Positions 47,834 through 59,871 of a stretch of 64,000 nt of DNA are shown here, in pieces. The notes below the pieces were generated by a model. It saw only the letters and a list, made by a program, of their open reading frames with translations, did not search any database and had not been told where the DNA came from. The stretch comes from Ehretia macrophylla (Eukaryota; Streptophyta; Magnoliopsida; Boraginales; Ehretiaceae). A program made the translations under genes and the position numbers. The stretch spans positions 17,288,146-17,352,145 of the forward strand of contig CM075773.1 of NCBI GenBank assembly GCA_037974665.1, read 5' to 3'. How positions within the stretch are numbered: position 1 is the stretch's first letter; every line of letters starts with the position of its first letter.

Positions 47834-47953
47834 GGGGGTGCAACACGAGGACTTCCCAAGGGGTCACCCATCCTAGTACTACTCTCGCCCAAGCACGCTT
47901 AACTTCGGAGTTCTGATGGGATCCGGTGCATTAGTGCTGGTATGATCGCACCC
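47834..47953 (-). rRNA. 5S rRNA, copy 67
   Basis: Single change C95T (box C). Short 640-bp unit, deletion junction 47709/47710. First of three consecutive short units. Confidence 0.97.
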
Positions 47954-48472
47954 GTCATGTTGAGGGCACAATTCCTTTATGTGTTAACGGTTCACAGCCC
48001 CAGCCTAGAGATATGGCCCATTCAAATGGCCCAATGGGCTTAACGACAACCCATCCGCTTCAACAACGCAGCATCCTCGCAAGACGTGATATCGACGCAT
48101 TGTAGGGTCCTCTAATGTGCCACGAGTAAGGTTGTCGTCCTTTTAACAGCTCACGACGTACGATCCGGGACGGAAAAATAGAGCAAAAGAAGAAAAGTGG
48201 CCCGAAACTAATGAAAACGTTCGATTTTGAGCACCAAAAAGGGTACAGCGAGCTAGCTGGCTGCCCCCGTCGTAGAGCTCTCAGAGAGCTTTCCAACAGT
48301 ATGCTGTGCGCCTCGTAACTCCTTACGGATCAAAGGTTATGGGCAACGGTTTGCGGTCCCAGCCTCCATGTGAAGAGAAGTTGTCTTGCCCAAGGTGCCG
48401 TGGGATTCGATAATAGAAATGTGGTGGGTAAGTATCTTGGCAACCCTAACCGGAGCAAAAAAAATTGAAAAG

Positions 48473-48592
48473 GGGGCTGCAACACGAGGACTTCCCAAGG
48501 GGTCACCCATCCTAGTACTACTCTCGCCCAAGCACGCTTAACTTCGGAGTTCTGATGGGATCCGGTGCATTAGTGCTGGTATGATCGCACCC
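48473..48592 (-). rRNA. 5S rRNA, copy 68
   Basis: Changes C95T (box C) and C116G. Short 639-bp unit, deletion junction 48349/48350. Both changes recur in short-unit copy 80. Confidence 0.96.
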
Positions 48593-49113
48593 GTCATGTT
48601 GAGGGCACAATTCCTTTATGTGTTAACGGTTCACAGTCCCAGCCTAGAGATATGGACCATTCAAAAGGCCCAATGGGCTTAACGACAACCCATCCGCTTC
48701 AACAACACATCATCCTCGCAAGACGTGATATCGACGCATTGTAAAGTCCTCTAATGTGCCGGAAGTAAGGTTGTCGTCCTTTTAACAGCTCACGACGTAC
48801 GATCCGGGACGAAAAAATAGAGCAAGAGAAGAAAACTGGCCCGAAACTAATGAAAACGTTCGATTTTGAGCTCCGAAAAGGGCAGAGCGAGCTAGCTCGC
48901 AGCCCCCGTCGTAGAGCTCTCAGAGAGCTTTCCAACGGTATGCTGTGCGCCTCGTAACTCCTTACGGATCAAAAGTTATGGGCACCGGTTTGCGGGCCCA
49001 GCCTCCACGTGAAGAGAAGTTGTCTTGCCCAAGGTGCCGTGGGATTCGATAATAGAAATGTGGTGGGTAAAGTATCTTGGCAACCCTAACCGGAGCAAAA
49101 AAAATTGAAAAGG

Positions 49114-49233
49114 GGGGGTGTAACACGAGGACTTCCCAGGGGGTCACCCATCCTAGTATTACTCTCACCCAAGCACGTTTAACATTGGAGTTCTGATGGG
49201 ATCCAGTGCATTAGTAATGGTATGATCGCACCC
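49114..49233 (-). rRNA. 5S rRNA, copy 69 (most diverged)
   Basis: Nine changes: G17T, C18T, C29T, G48A, A50T and G56A (box A), C67T (intermediate element), G75A and G113A. The -1 base is also A instead of C, and the following ATGTTG is altered. Short 641-bp unit, junction 48988/48989. Strong pseudogene candidate in an otherwise well kept region. Confidence 0.9.
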
Positions 49234-49790
49234 TTCATGATGAGGGCACAATTCCTTTATGTGTTAACGGTTCACAGTCCCAGCCTAGAGATATGGCCCA
49301 TTCAAAAGGCCCAATGGGCTTAACGACAACCCATCCGCTTCAACAACGTAGCATCCTCGCAAGACGTGATATCGACGCATTGTAGGGTCCTCTAATGTGC
49401 CGCGAGTAAGGTTGTCGTCCTTTTAACAGCTCAAGACGTACGATTCGGGACTGAAAAACAGAGCAAAAGAAGAAAAGTGGCTCGAAACTAATGAAAACGT
49501 TCGATTTTGAGCTCTGAAAAGGTCACAGCGAGCTAGCTGGCTGCCCCCATCGTAGAGCTCTTAGAGAGCTTTCCAACGGTATGCTGTGCGCCTCGTAACT
49601 CCTTACGGATCAAAAGTTATGGGCACCGGAGTGACGGAGACCTGGTCACAAGCCCTACGCCCTCGGGTTGCGGGCCCGTCCTCCATGTGAAGGGAAGTTG
49701 TCTTGCCCAAGGTACCGTGGGATTCGATAATAGAAATGTGGTGGGTAAAGTATCTTGGCAACCCTAACCGGAGCAAAAAAAATTGAAAAG

Positions 49791-49910
49791 GGGGGTGCAA
49801 CACGAGGACTTCCCAGGGGGTCACCCATCCTAATACTACTCTCGCCCAAGCACGCTTAACTTCGGAGTTCTGATGGGATCCGGTGCATTAGTGCTGGTAT
49901 GATCGCACCC
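49791..49910 (-). rRNA. 5S rRNA, copy 70
   Basis: Single change C78T, next to box C. Confidence 0.97.
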
Positions 49911-50467
49911 GTCATGTTGAGGGCACAATTCCTTTATGTGTTAACGGTTCACAGTCCCAGCCTAGAGATATGGCCCATTCAAAAGGCCCAATGGGCTTAA
50001 CGACAACCCATCCGCTTCAACAACGCAGCATCCTCGCAAGACGTGATATCGACGCATTGTAGGGTCCTCTAATGTGCCGCGAGTAAGGTTGTCATCCTTT
50101 TAACAGCTCACGACGTACGATCCGGGACGGAAAAACAGAGCAAAAGAAGAAAAGTGGCCCGAAACTGATGAAAACGTTCGATTTTGAGCTCCGAAAAGAG
50201 CACATCGTGCTTGCTGGCAGCCCCCGTTGTAGAGCTCTCAGAGAGCTTTCCAACTGTATGCTGTACGCCTCGTAACTACTTACGGATCAAAAGTTATGGG
50301 CACCGGAGCAACGGAGACCTGGTCACATGCCCTACGCCCTCGGTTTGCGGGCCCATCCTCCTCGTGAAGAGAAGTTGTCTTGCCCAATGTGCCGTGGGAT
50401 TCGATAATAGAAATGTGGTGGGTAAAGTATCTTGGCAACCCTAACCGGAGAAAAAAAAATTGAAAAG

Positions 50468-50587
50468 GGGGGTGCAACACGAGGACTTCCCAGGGGGTCA
50501 CCCATCCTAGTACTACTCTCGCCCAAGCACGCTTAACTTCGGAGTTCTGATGGGATCCGGTGCATTAGTGCTGGTATGATCGCACCC
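50468..50587 (-). rRNA. 5S rRNA, copy 71 (consensus)
   Basis: Consensus at all 120 positions, within the A-type unit of the dimer repeat; the terminator T-run is nine long. Confidence 0.98.
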
Positions 50588-51144
50588 GTCATGTTGAGGG
50601 CACAATTCCTTTATGTGTTAACGGTTCACAGTCCCAGCCTAGAGATATGGCCCATTCAAAAGGCCCAATGGGCTTAACGACAACCCATCCGCTTCAACAA
50701 CGCAGCATCCTCGCAAGACGTGATATCGACGCATTGTAGGGTCCTCTAATGTGCCGCGAGTAAGGTTGTTGTCCTTTTAAAAGCTCACGACGTACAATCG
50801 GGGACGAAAAACCAGAGCAAAAGAAGAAAAGTGGCCCGAAACTAATGAAAACGTTCGATTTTGAGCTCCGAAAAGGGCAAAGCTAGCTAGCTAGCTGCCC
50901 CCGTCGTAGAGCTCTCAGAGAGCTTTCCAACGGTATGCTGTGCGCCTCGTAACTCCTTACGGATCAAAAGTTATGGGCACCGGAGCGACGGAGACCTGGT
51001 CACAAGCCCTACGCCCTCGGTTTGCTGGCCCATCCTCCACGTGAAGAGAAGTTGTCTTGCCCAAGGTGCCGTAGGATTCGATAATAGAAATGTGGTGGGT
51101 AAAGTATCTTGGCAACCCTAACCGGAGCAAAAAAAATTGAAAAG

Positions 51145-51264
51145 CGGGGTGCAACACGAGGACTTCCCAGGGGGTCACCCATCCTAGTACTACTCTCGCC
51201 CAAGCACGCTTAACTTCGGAGTTCTGATGGGATCCGGTGCATTAGTGCTGGTATGATCGCACCC
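51145..51264 (-). rRNA. 5S rRNA, copy 72
   Basis: Single change C120G, at the last base. Confidence 0.97.
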
Positions 51265-51821
51265 GTCATGTTGAGGGCACAATTCCTTTATGTGTTAACG
51301 GTTCACAGTCCCAGCCTAGAGATATGGCCCATTCAAAAGGCCCAATGGGCTTAACGACAACCCATCCACTTCAACAACGCAGCAACCTAGCAAGACCTGA
51401 TATCGACGCATTGTAGGGTCCTCTAATGTGCCGCGAGCAAGGTTGTCGTCCTTTTAACAGCTCACGACGTACTATCCAGGACGGAAAAACAGAGCAAAAG
51501 AAGAAAAGTGGCCCGAAACTAATGAAAACGTTCGATTTTGATCTCCGAAAATGGCACATCGTGCTTGCTGGCAGCCCTCGTTGTAGAGCTCTCAGAGAGC
51601 TTTCCAACTGTATGCTGTGCGCCTCGTAACTACTTACGGATCAAAAGTTATGGGCACCGGAGCGACGGAGACCTGGTCACATGCCCTACGCCCTCGGTTT
51701 GCGGGCCCATCCTCCACGTGAAGAGAAGTTGTCTTGCCCAATGTGCCGTGGGATTCGATAATAGAAATGTGGTGGGTAAAGTATCTTGGCAACCCTAACC
51801 GGAGAAAAAAAAATTGAAAAG

Positions 51822-51941
51822 GGGGGTGCAACACGAGGACTTCCCAAGGGGTCACCCATCCTAGTACTACTCTCGCCCAAGCACGCTTAACTTCGGAGTT
51901 CTGATGGGATCCGGTGCATTAGTGCTGGTATGATCGCACCC
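51822..51941 (-). rRNA. 5S rRNA, copy 73
   Basis: Single change C95T (box C). The upstream spacer has GAGGTAACAATT in place of GAGGGCACAATT, removing the GC at -14/-13. Confidence 0.96.
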
Positions 51942-52498
51942 GTCATGTTGAGGTAACAATTCCTTTATGTGTTAACGGTTCACAGTCCCAGCCTAGAGAT
52001 ATGGCCCATTCAAAAGGCCCAATGGGCTTAACGACAACCCATCTGCTTCAACAACGCAGCATCCTGGCAAGACGTGATATCGACGCATTGTAGGGTCCTC
52101 TAATGTGCCGCGAGTAAGGTTGTCGTCCATTTAACAGCTCACGACGTACGATCCGGGACGGAAAAACAGAGCAAAAGAAGAAAAGTGGCCCGAAACTGAT
52201 GAAGATGTTCGATTTTGAGCTCCGAAAAGGGCACAACGAGCTAGCTAGCTGCCCCCGTCATAGAGCTCTCAGAGAGCTTTCCAACGGTATGCTGTGCGCC
52301 TCGTAACTCCTTACGGATCAAAAGTTATGGGCACCGGAGCGACGGAGACCTGGTCACAAGCCCTACGCCCTCGGTTTGCGGGCCCAGCCTCCACGTGAAG
52401 AGAAGTTGTCTTCCCCAAGGTGCCGTGGGATTCGATAATAGAAATGTGGTGGGTAAAGTATCTTGGCAACCCTAACCGGAGCAAAAAAAATTGAAAAG

Positions 52499-52618
52499 GG
52501 GGGTGCAACACGAGGACTTCCCAGGGGGTCACCCATCCTAGTACTACTCTCGCCCAAGCACGTTTAACTTCGGAGTTCTGATGGGATCCGGTGCATTAGT
52601 GCTGGTATGATCGCACCC
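52499..52618 (-). rRNA. 5S rRNA, copy 74
   Basis: Single change G56A (box A). Confidence 0.97.
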
Positions 52619-53175
52619 GTCATGTTGATGGCACAATTCCTTTATGTGTTAACGGTTCACAGTCCCAGCCTAGAGATATGGCCCATTCAAAAGGCCCAAT
52701 GGGCTTAACGACAACCCATCCGCTTCAACAACGCAGCATCCTCGCAAGACGTGATATCGACGCATTGTAGGGTCCTCTAATGTGCCGCGAGTAAGGTTGT
52801 CGTCCTTTTAACAGCTCACGACGTACGATCCGGGATGAAAAAACAGAGCAAAAGAAGAAAAGTGGCCCGAAACTGATGAAAACGTTCGATTTTGAGCTCC
52901 GAAAAGGGCACATCGTGCTTGCTGGCAGCCCCCGTTGGAGAGCTCTCAGAGAGCTTTCGAACTGTATGATGTGCGCCTCGTAACTACTTACGGATCAAAA
53001 ATTATGGGCACCGGAGCGACGGAGACCTGGTCACATGCCCTACGCCCTCGGTTTGCGGGCCCATCCTCCACGTGAAGAGAAGTTGTCTTGCCCAATGTGC
53101 CGTGGGATTCGATAATAGAAATGTGGTGGGTAAAGTATCTTGGCAACCCTAACCGGAGAAAAAAAAATTGAAAAG

Positions 53176-53295
53176 GGGGGTGCAACACGAGGACTTCCCA
53201 GGGGGTCACCCATCCTAGTACTACTCTCGCCCAAGCACGATTAACTTCGGAGTTCTGATGGGATCCGGTGCATTAGTGCTGGTATGATCGCACCC
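53176..53295 (-). rRNA. 5S rRNA, copy 75
   Basis: Single change G56T (box A). Confidence 0.97.
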
Positions 53296-53852
53296 GTCAT
53301 GTTGAGGGCACAATTCCTTTATGTGTTAACGGTTCACAGTCCCAGCCTAGAGATATGGCCCATTCAAAAGGCCCAATGGGCTTAACGACAACCCATCCGC
53401 TTCAACAACGCAGCATCCTCGCAAGACGTGATATCGACGCATTGTAGGGTCCTCTAATGTTCCGCGAGTAAGGTTGTCGTCCTTTTAACAGCTCACGACG
53501 TACGATCCGGGACGGAAAAATAGAGCAAAAGAAGAAAAGTGGTCCGAAACTGATGAAAACGTTCGATTTTGAGCTCCGAAAAGGGCACAGCGAGCTAGCT
53601 AGCTGCCCCCGTCGTTGAGCTCTCAGAGAGCTTTCCAACGGTATGCTGTGCGCCTCGTAACTCCTTACAGATCAAAAGTTATGGGCACCGGAGCGACGGA
53701 GACCTGGTCACAAGCCCTACGACCTCGGTTTACGGGCCCAGCCTCCACGTGAAGAGAAGTTGTCTTGCCCAAGGTGCCGTGGGATTCGATAATAGAAATG
53801 TGGTGGGTAAAGTATCTTGGCAACCCTAACCGGAGCAAAAAAAATTGAAAAG

Positions 53853-53972
53853 GGGGGTGCAACACGAGGACTTCCCAGAGGGTCACCCATCCTAGTACTA
53901 CTCTCGCCCAAGCACGCTTAACTTCGGAGTTCTGATGGGATCCGGTGCATTAGTGCTGGTATGATCGCACCC
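53853..53972 (-). rRNA. 5S rRNA, copy 76
   Basis: Single change C94T (box C). Confidence 0.97.
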
Positions 53973-54492
53973 GTCATGTTGAGGGCACAATTCCTTTATG
54001 TGTTAACGGTTCACAGTCCCAGCCTAGAGATATGGACCATTCAAAAGGCCCAATGGGCTTAACGACAACCCATCCGCTTCAACAACGCAGCACCCTCTCA
54101 AGACGTGAAATCGACGCATTGTAGGGTCCTCTAATATGCCGCGAGTAAGGTTGTCGTCCTTTTAACAGCTCACGACGTACGATCCGGGACGGAAAAATAG
54201 AGCAAATGAAGAAAAGTGGCCCGAAACTAATGAAAACGTTCGATTTTGAGCTCCGAAAAGGGCACAACGAGCTATCTAGCTGCCCCCATCGTAGAGCTCT
54301 CAGAGAGATTTCCAACGGTATGCTGTTCGCCTCGTAACTCCTTACGGAACAAAAGTTATGGGCACCGGTTTGCGGTCCCAGCCTCCACGTGAAGAGAAGT
54401 TGTGTTGCCCAAGGTGCCGTGGGATTCGATAATAGAAATGTGGTGGGTAAAGAATCTTGGCAACCCTAACCGGAGCAAAAAAAATTGAAAAT

Positions 54493-54612
54493 GGGGGTGC
54501 AACACGAGGACTTCCCCGTGGGTCACCCATCCTAGTACTACTCTCGCCCAAGCACGCTTAACTTCGGAGTTCTGATGGGATCTGGTGCATTAGTGCTGGT
54601 ATGATCGCACCC
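54493..54612 (-). rRNA. 5S rRNA, copy 77
   Basis: Changes G30A, C94A and T96G (box C). Short 640-bp unit, deletion junction 54368/54369. T96G is shared with short-unit copies 48 and 57. Confidence 0.96.
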
Positions 54613-55169
54613 GTCATGTTGAGAGCACAATTCCTTTATGTGTTAACGGTTCACAGTCCCAGCCTAGAGATATGGCCCATTCAAAAGGCCCAATGGGCTT
54701 AACGACAACCCATCCGCTTCAACAACGCAGCATCCTCGCAAGACGTGATATCGACGCATTGTAGGGTCCTCTAATGTGCCGCGAGTAAGGTTGTCGTCCT
54801 TTTAACAGCTCACGACGTACGATCCGGGACGGAAAAACAGAGCAAAAGAAGAAAAGTGGCCTGAAACTGATGAAAACGTTCGATTTTGAGCTCCGAAAAG
54901 GGCATAGCGTGCTAGCTGGCTGCCCCCGTCGTAGAGCTCTCTGAGAGCTTTCCAACGGTATGCTGTGCGCCTCGTAACTCCTTACATATCAAAAGTTATG
55001 GGCACCGGTGCAACGGAGACCTGGTCACAAGCCCTACGCCCTCGGTTTCCGGGCCCAGCCTCCACGTGAAGAGAAGTTGTCTTGCCCAAGGTGCCGTGGG
55101 ATTCGATAATAGAAATGTGGTGGGTAAAGTATCTTGGCAACCCTAACCGGAGCAAAAAAAATTGAAAAG

Positions 55170-55289
55170 GGGGGTGCAACACGAGGACCTCCCAGGGGGT
55201 CACCCATCCTAGTTCTACTCTCGCCCAAGCACGCTTAACTTCGGAGTTCTGATGGGATCCGGTGCATTAGTGCAGGTATGATCGCACCC
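55170..55289 (-). rRNA. 5S rRNA, copy 78
   Basis: Changes A16T, T76A and A101G. The spacer on its 3' side carries ACATATC, as at copies 47 and 56. Confidence 0.96.
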
Positions 55290-55846
55290 GTCATGTTGAG
55301 GGCACAATTCCTTTATGTGTTAACGGTTCACAGTCCCAGCCTAGAGATATGGCCCATTCAAAAGGCCCAATGGGCTTAACGACAACCCATCCGCTTCAAC
55401 AACGCAGCATCCTGGCAAGACGTGATATCGACGCATTGTAGGGTCCTCTAATGTGCTGCGAGTAAGGTTGTCGTCCTTTTAACAGCTCACGACGTACAAT
55501 CCGGGACGAAAAAACGGAGCAAAAGAAGAAAAGTGGCCAGAAACTAATGAAAACGTTCGATTTTGAGCTCCGAAAAGGGCACAGCGAAATAGCTTTCTGC
55601 CCCCGTCGTAGAGCTCTCAGAGAGCTTTCCAACGGTATGTTGTGCGCCTCGTAACTCCTTACGGATCAAAAGTTATGTGCACCGGAGCGACGGCGACCTG
55701 GTCACAAGCCCTACGCCCTCGGTTTGCGGGCCCAGCTTCCACGTGAAGAGAAGTTGTCTTGCCCAATATGTCGTGGGATTCGATAATAGAAATGTGGTGG
55801 GTAAAGTATCTTGGCAACCCTAACCGGAGCAAAAAAAATTGAAAAG

Positions 55847-55966
55847 GGGGGTGCAACACGAGGACTTCCCAGGGGGTCACCCATCCTAGTACTACTCTCG
55901 CCCAAGCACGCTTAACTTCGGAGTTCTGATAGGATCCGGTGCATTAGTGCTGGTATGATCGCACCC
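55847..55966 (-). rRNA. 5S rRNA, copy 79
   Basis: Single change C36T. Confidence 0.97.
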
Positions 55967-56486
55967 GTCATGTTGAGGGCACAATTCCTTTATGTGTTAA
56001 CGGTTCACAGTCCCAGCCTAGAGATATGGCCCATTCAAAAGGCCCAATGGGCATAACGACAACCCATCCGCTTCAACAACGCAGCATCCTCGCAAGACGT
56101 GATATCGACGCATTGTAGGGTCCTCTAATGTGCCACGAGTAAGGTTGTCGTCCTTTTAACAGCTCACGACGTACGATCCGGGACGGAAAAATAGAGCAAA
56201 AGAAGAAAAGTGGCCCAAAACTGATGAAAACGTTCGATTTTGAGCTCCGAAAAGGGCACAGCGAGCTAGCTGGCTGCCCCCGTCGTAGAGCTCTCAGAGG
56301 GCTTTCCAACGGTATGCTGTGCGCCTCGTAACTCCTTACGGATCAAAAGTTATGGGCACCGGTTTGCGGGCCCAGCCTCCATGTGAAGAGAAGTTGTCTT
56401 GCCCAAGGTGCCGTGGTATTCGATAATAGAAATGTGGTGGGTAAAGTATCTTGGCAACCCTAACCGGAGCAAAAAAAATTGAAAAG

Positions 56487-56606
56487 GGGGCTGCAACACG
56501 AGGACTTCCCAAGGGGTCACCCATCCTAGTACTACTCTCGCCCAAGCACGCTTAACTTCGGAGTTCTGATGGGATCCGGTGCATTAGTGCTGGTATGATC
56601 ACACCC
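56487..56606 (-). rRNA. 5S rRNA, copy 80
   Basis: Changes C6T, C95T (box C) and C116G. Short 640-bp unit, deletion junction 56362/56363; last short unit of the window. Confidence 0.96.
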
Positions 56607-57163
56607 GTCATGTTGAGGGCACAATTCCTTTATGTGTTAACGGTTCACAGTCCCAGCCTAGAGATATGGCCCATTCAAAAGGCCCAATGGGCTTAACGAC
56701 AACCCATCCGCTTCAACAACGCAGCATCCTCGCAAGACGTGATATCGACGCATTGTAGGGTCCTCTAATGTGCCGCGAGTAAGGTTGTCGTCCTTTTAAC
56801 AGCTCACGACGTACGATCCGGGACGGAAAAATAGAGCAAAAGAAGAAAAGTGGCCCGAAACTGATGAAAACGTTTGATTTTGAGCTACGAAAATGGCAAA
56901 GCAAGCTAGCTAGCTGCCCCCGTCGTAGAGCTCTTAGAAAGCTTTCCAACGGTATGCTGTGCGCCTCGTAACTCATTACGGATCAAAAGTTGTGGGCACC
57001 GGAGCGACGGAGACCTGGTCACAAGCCCTACGCCCTCGGTTTGCGGGCCCAGCCTCCACGTGAAGAGAAGTTGTCTTGCCCAAGGTGCCGTGGGATTCGA
57101 TAATAGAAATGTGGTGGGTAAAGTATCTTGGCAACCCTAACCGGAGCAAAAAAAATTGAAAAG

Positions 57164-57283
57164 GGGGGTGCAACACGAGGACTTCCCAGGGGGTCACCCA
57201 TCCTAGTACAACTCTCGCCCAAGCACGCTTAACTTCGGAGTTCTGATGGGATCTGGTGAATTAGTGCTAGTATGATCGTACCC
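57164..57283 (-). rRNA. 5S rRNA, copy 81
   Basis: Changes G5A, C15T, G25T, G30A and A74T. The upstream AT-rich box is altered too (CCTTAATTTG on the plus strand). Confidence 0.94.
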
Positions 57284-57840
57284 GTCATGTTGAGGGCACA
57301 GTTCCTTAATTTGTTAACGGTTCACAGTCCCAGCCTAGAGATATGCCCCATTCAAAAGGCCCAATGGGCTTCACGACAACCCATCCGCTTCAATATCGCA
57401 GCATCCTCGCAAGACGTGATATCGACACATTGTAGGGCCCTCTAATGTGCCGTGAGTAAGGTTGTCGCCCTTTTAACAGCTCACGACGTCCGATCCAGGA
57501 CGGAAAAACAGAGCAAAAGAAAAAAAGTGGCCCGAAACTGATCAAAACGTTCGATTTTGAGCACCGAAAAGGGCATAGCAAGCTAGCTAGCTGCCCCCGT
57601 CGTAGACCTCTCAGAGAGCTTTCCAACGGTATGCTGTGCGCCTCGTAACTCCTTACGGATCAAAAGTTATGGGCACCGGAGCGACGGAGACCTGGTCACA
57701 AGCCCTATGCCCTCGGTTTGCGGGCCCAGCCTCGACGTGAAGAGAAGTTGTCTTGCCCAAGGTGCCGTGGGATTCGATAATAGAAATGTGGTGGGTAAAG
57801 TATCTTGGCAACCCTAACCGGAGCAAAAAAAATTGAAAAG

Positions 57841-57960
57841 GGGGGTGCAACACGAGGACTTCCCAGGGGGTAACCCATCCTAGTACTACTCTCGCCCAAG
57901 CACGCTTAACTTCGGAGTTCTGATGGGATCCGGTGCATTAGTGCTGGTATGATCGCACCC
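57841..57960 (-). rRNA. 5S rRNA, copy 82
   Basis: Single change G89T (box C), shared with copy 88. Confidence 0.97.
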
Positions 57961-58486
57961 GTCATGTTGAGGGCACAATTCCTTTATATGTTAACGGTTC
58001 ATAGTCCCAGCCTAGAGATATGGCCCATTCAAAAGGCCCAATGGGCTTAACGACAACCCATCCGCTTCAACAACGCAGCATCCTCACAAGAGGTGATATC
58101 GACGCATTGTAGGGTCCTCTAATGTGCCGCGACTAAGGTTGTCGTCCTTTTAACAGCTCACGACGTACGATTCGGGACGGAAAAACAGAGCAAAAGAAAA
58201 AGAGTGGCCCAAAACTAATGAAAACGTTCGATTTTGAGCTCCGAAAAGGGCATAGCAAGCTAGCTAGCTGCCCCCATAGTAGAGCTCTCAGAGAGCTTTC
58301 AAACGGTATGCTGTGCGCCTCGTAACTCCTTACGGATCAAAAGTTATGGGCACCGGAGCGACGGAGACCTGGTTACAAGCCCTACGCCCTCGGTTTGCAG
58401 GCCCAGCCTCCACGTGAAGAGAAGTTGTCTTGCCCAAGGTGCCGTGAGATTCGATAATAGAAATGTGGTGGGTAAAGTATCTTGGC

Positions 58487-58496
58487 AACCCTAACC
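58487..58496. promoter_or_regulatory. Telobox-like AACCCTAACC (representative)
   Basis: The plus strand reads CAACCCTAACCGG about 22-31 bp past the 3' end of copy 83. It resembles the plant telobox (AAACCCTA), bound by TRB-type Myb proteins. It recurs at the same place in most units, with single changes in some, such as near 8213 and 25024. No binding is shown here. Confidence 0.35.
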
Positions 58497-58517
58497 GGAG
58501 CAAAAAAAATTGAAAAG

Positions 58518-58637
58518 GGGGGTGCAACACGAGGACTTCCCAGGGGGTCACCCATCCTAGTACTACTCTCGCCCAAGCACGCTTAACTTCGGAGTTCTGA
58601 TGGGATCCGGTGCATTAGTGCTGGTATGATCGCACCC
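58518..58637 (-). rRNA. 5S rRNA, copy 83 (consensus)
   Basis: Consensus at all 120 positions in a full 677-bp unit with intact T-runs and TATA-like box. Confidence 0.98.
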
Positions 58638-59194
58638 GTCATGTTGAGGGCACAATTCCTTTATGTGTTAACGGTTCACAGTCCCAGCCTAGAGATATGA
58701 CCGATTCAAAAGGCCCAATGGGCTAAACGACAACACATCCGCTTCAACAACGCAGCATCCTCGCAAGACGTGATATCGACGCATTGTAGGGTCCTCTAAT
58801 GTGCCGCGAGTAAGGTTGTCGTCCTTTTAACAGCTCACGACTTACGATTCGGGACGGAAAAACAAAGCAAAAGAAGAAAAGTGGTTCGAAACTAATGAAA
58901 ACGTTCGATTTTGAGCTCCGAAAAGGGAACAGCGAGCTAGCTTGCTACCCCCGTTGAAGGGCTCTCTGAGAGCTTTCCAACTGTATGCTGTGCGCCTTGT
59001 AACTCCTTACGGATCAAAAGTTATGGGCACCGGAGAGACAAAGACCTGGTCACAAGCCCTACGCCCTCGGTTTGCGGGCCCAACCTCCACGTGAAGAGAA
59101 GTTGTCTTGCCCAAGGTGCCGTGGGATTCGATAATAGAAATGTGGTGGGTAAAGTATCTTGGCAACCCTAACCGGAGCAAAAAAAATTGAAAAG

Positions 59195-59314
59195 GGGGGT
59201 GCAACACGAGGACTTCCCAGGGGGTCACCCATCCTAGTACTACTCTCGCCAAAGCACGCTTAACTTCGGAGTTCTGATGGGATCCGGTGAATTAGTGCTG
59301 GTATGATCGCACCC
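59195..59314 (-). rRNA. 5S rRNA, copy 84
   Basis: Changes G25T and G64T (box A). Confidence 0.96.
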
Positions 59315-59871
59315 GTCATGTTGAGGGCACAATTCCTTTATGTGTTAACGGTTCACAGTCCCAGCCTAGAGATATGGCCCATTCAAAAGGCCCAATGGGC
59401 TTAACGACAACCCATCCGCTTCAACAACGCAGCATCCTCGCAAGACGTGATATCGACGCATTGTTGGGTCCTCTAATGTGCCGCGAGCAAGGTTGTCGTC
59501 CTTTTAACAGCTCACGACATACGATCCGGGACGGAAAAATAGAGCAAAAGAAGAAAAGTGGCCCGAAACTGATGAAAATGTTCGATTTTGAGCTCCGAAA
59601 AGGGCAAAGCGAGCTAGCTGGCTGCCCCCGTCGTAGAGCTCTTAGAGAGCTTTCCAACGGTATGTTGTGCACCTCGTAACTCCTTACCGATCAAAAGTTA
59701 TGGGCACCGGAGCGACGGAGACCTGGTCACAAGCCCTACGCCCTCGGTTTGCGGGCCCATCCTCCACGTGAATAGAAGTAGTGTTGCCAAAGGTGCCGTG
59801 GGATTCGATAATAGAAATGTGGTGGGTAAAGTATCTTGGCAACCCCAACTGGAGCAAAAAAAATTGAAAAG

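Larger units (their letters stand above)
50190..53300. repeat. Two-unit (1,354-bp) higher-order repeat
   Basis: Units of copies 71, 73 and 75 share CATCGTGCTTGCTGGCAG, CAACTGTATG, GTAACTACTTAC, CACATGCCC and GGCCCATCCTCC, while the alternate units (72 and 74) lack them. This is an A-B-A-B-A pattern with a 1,354-bp period. Confidence 0.8.

Noticed and set aside
611-59679. Plus-strand frames of 60 to 100 codons across the spacer
   Set aside because: They are opposite-strand readings of the same spacer, present only in units where stops happen to be absent, with no start context or partner gene.
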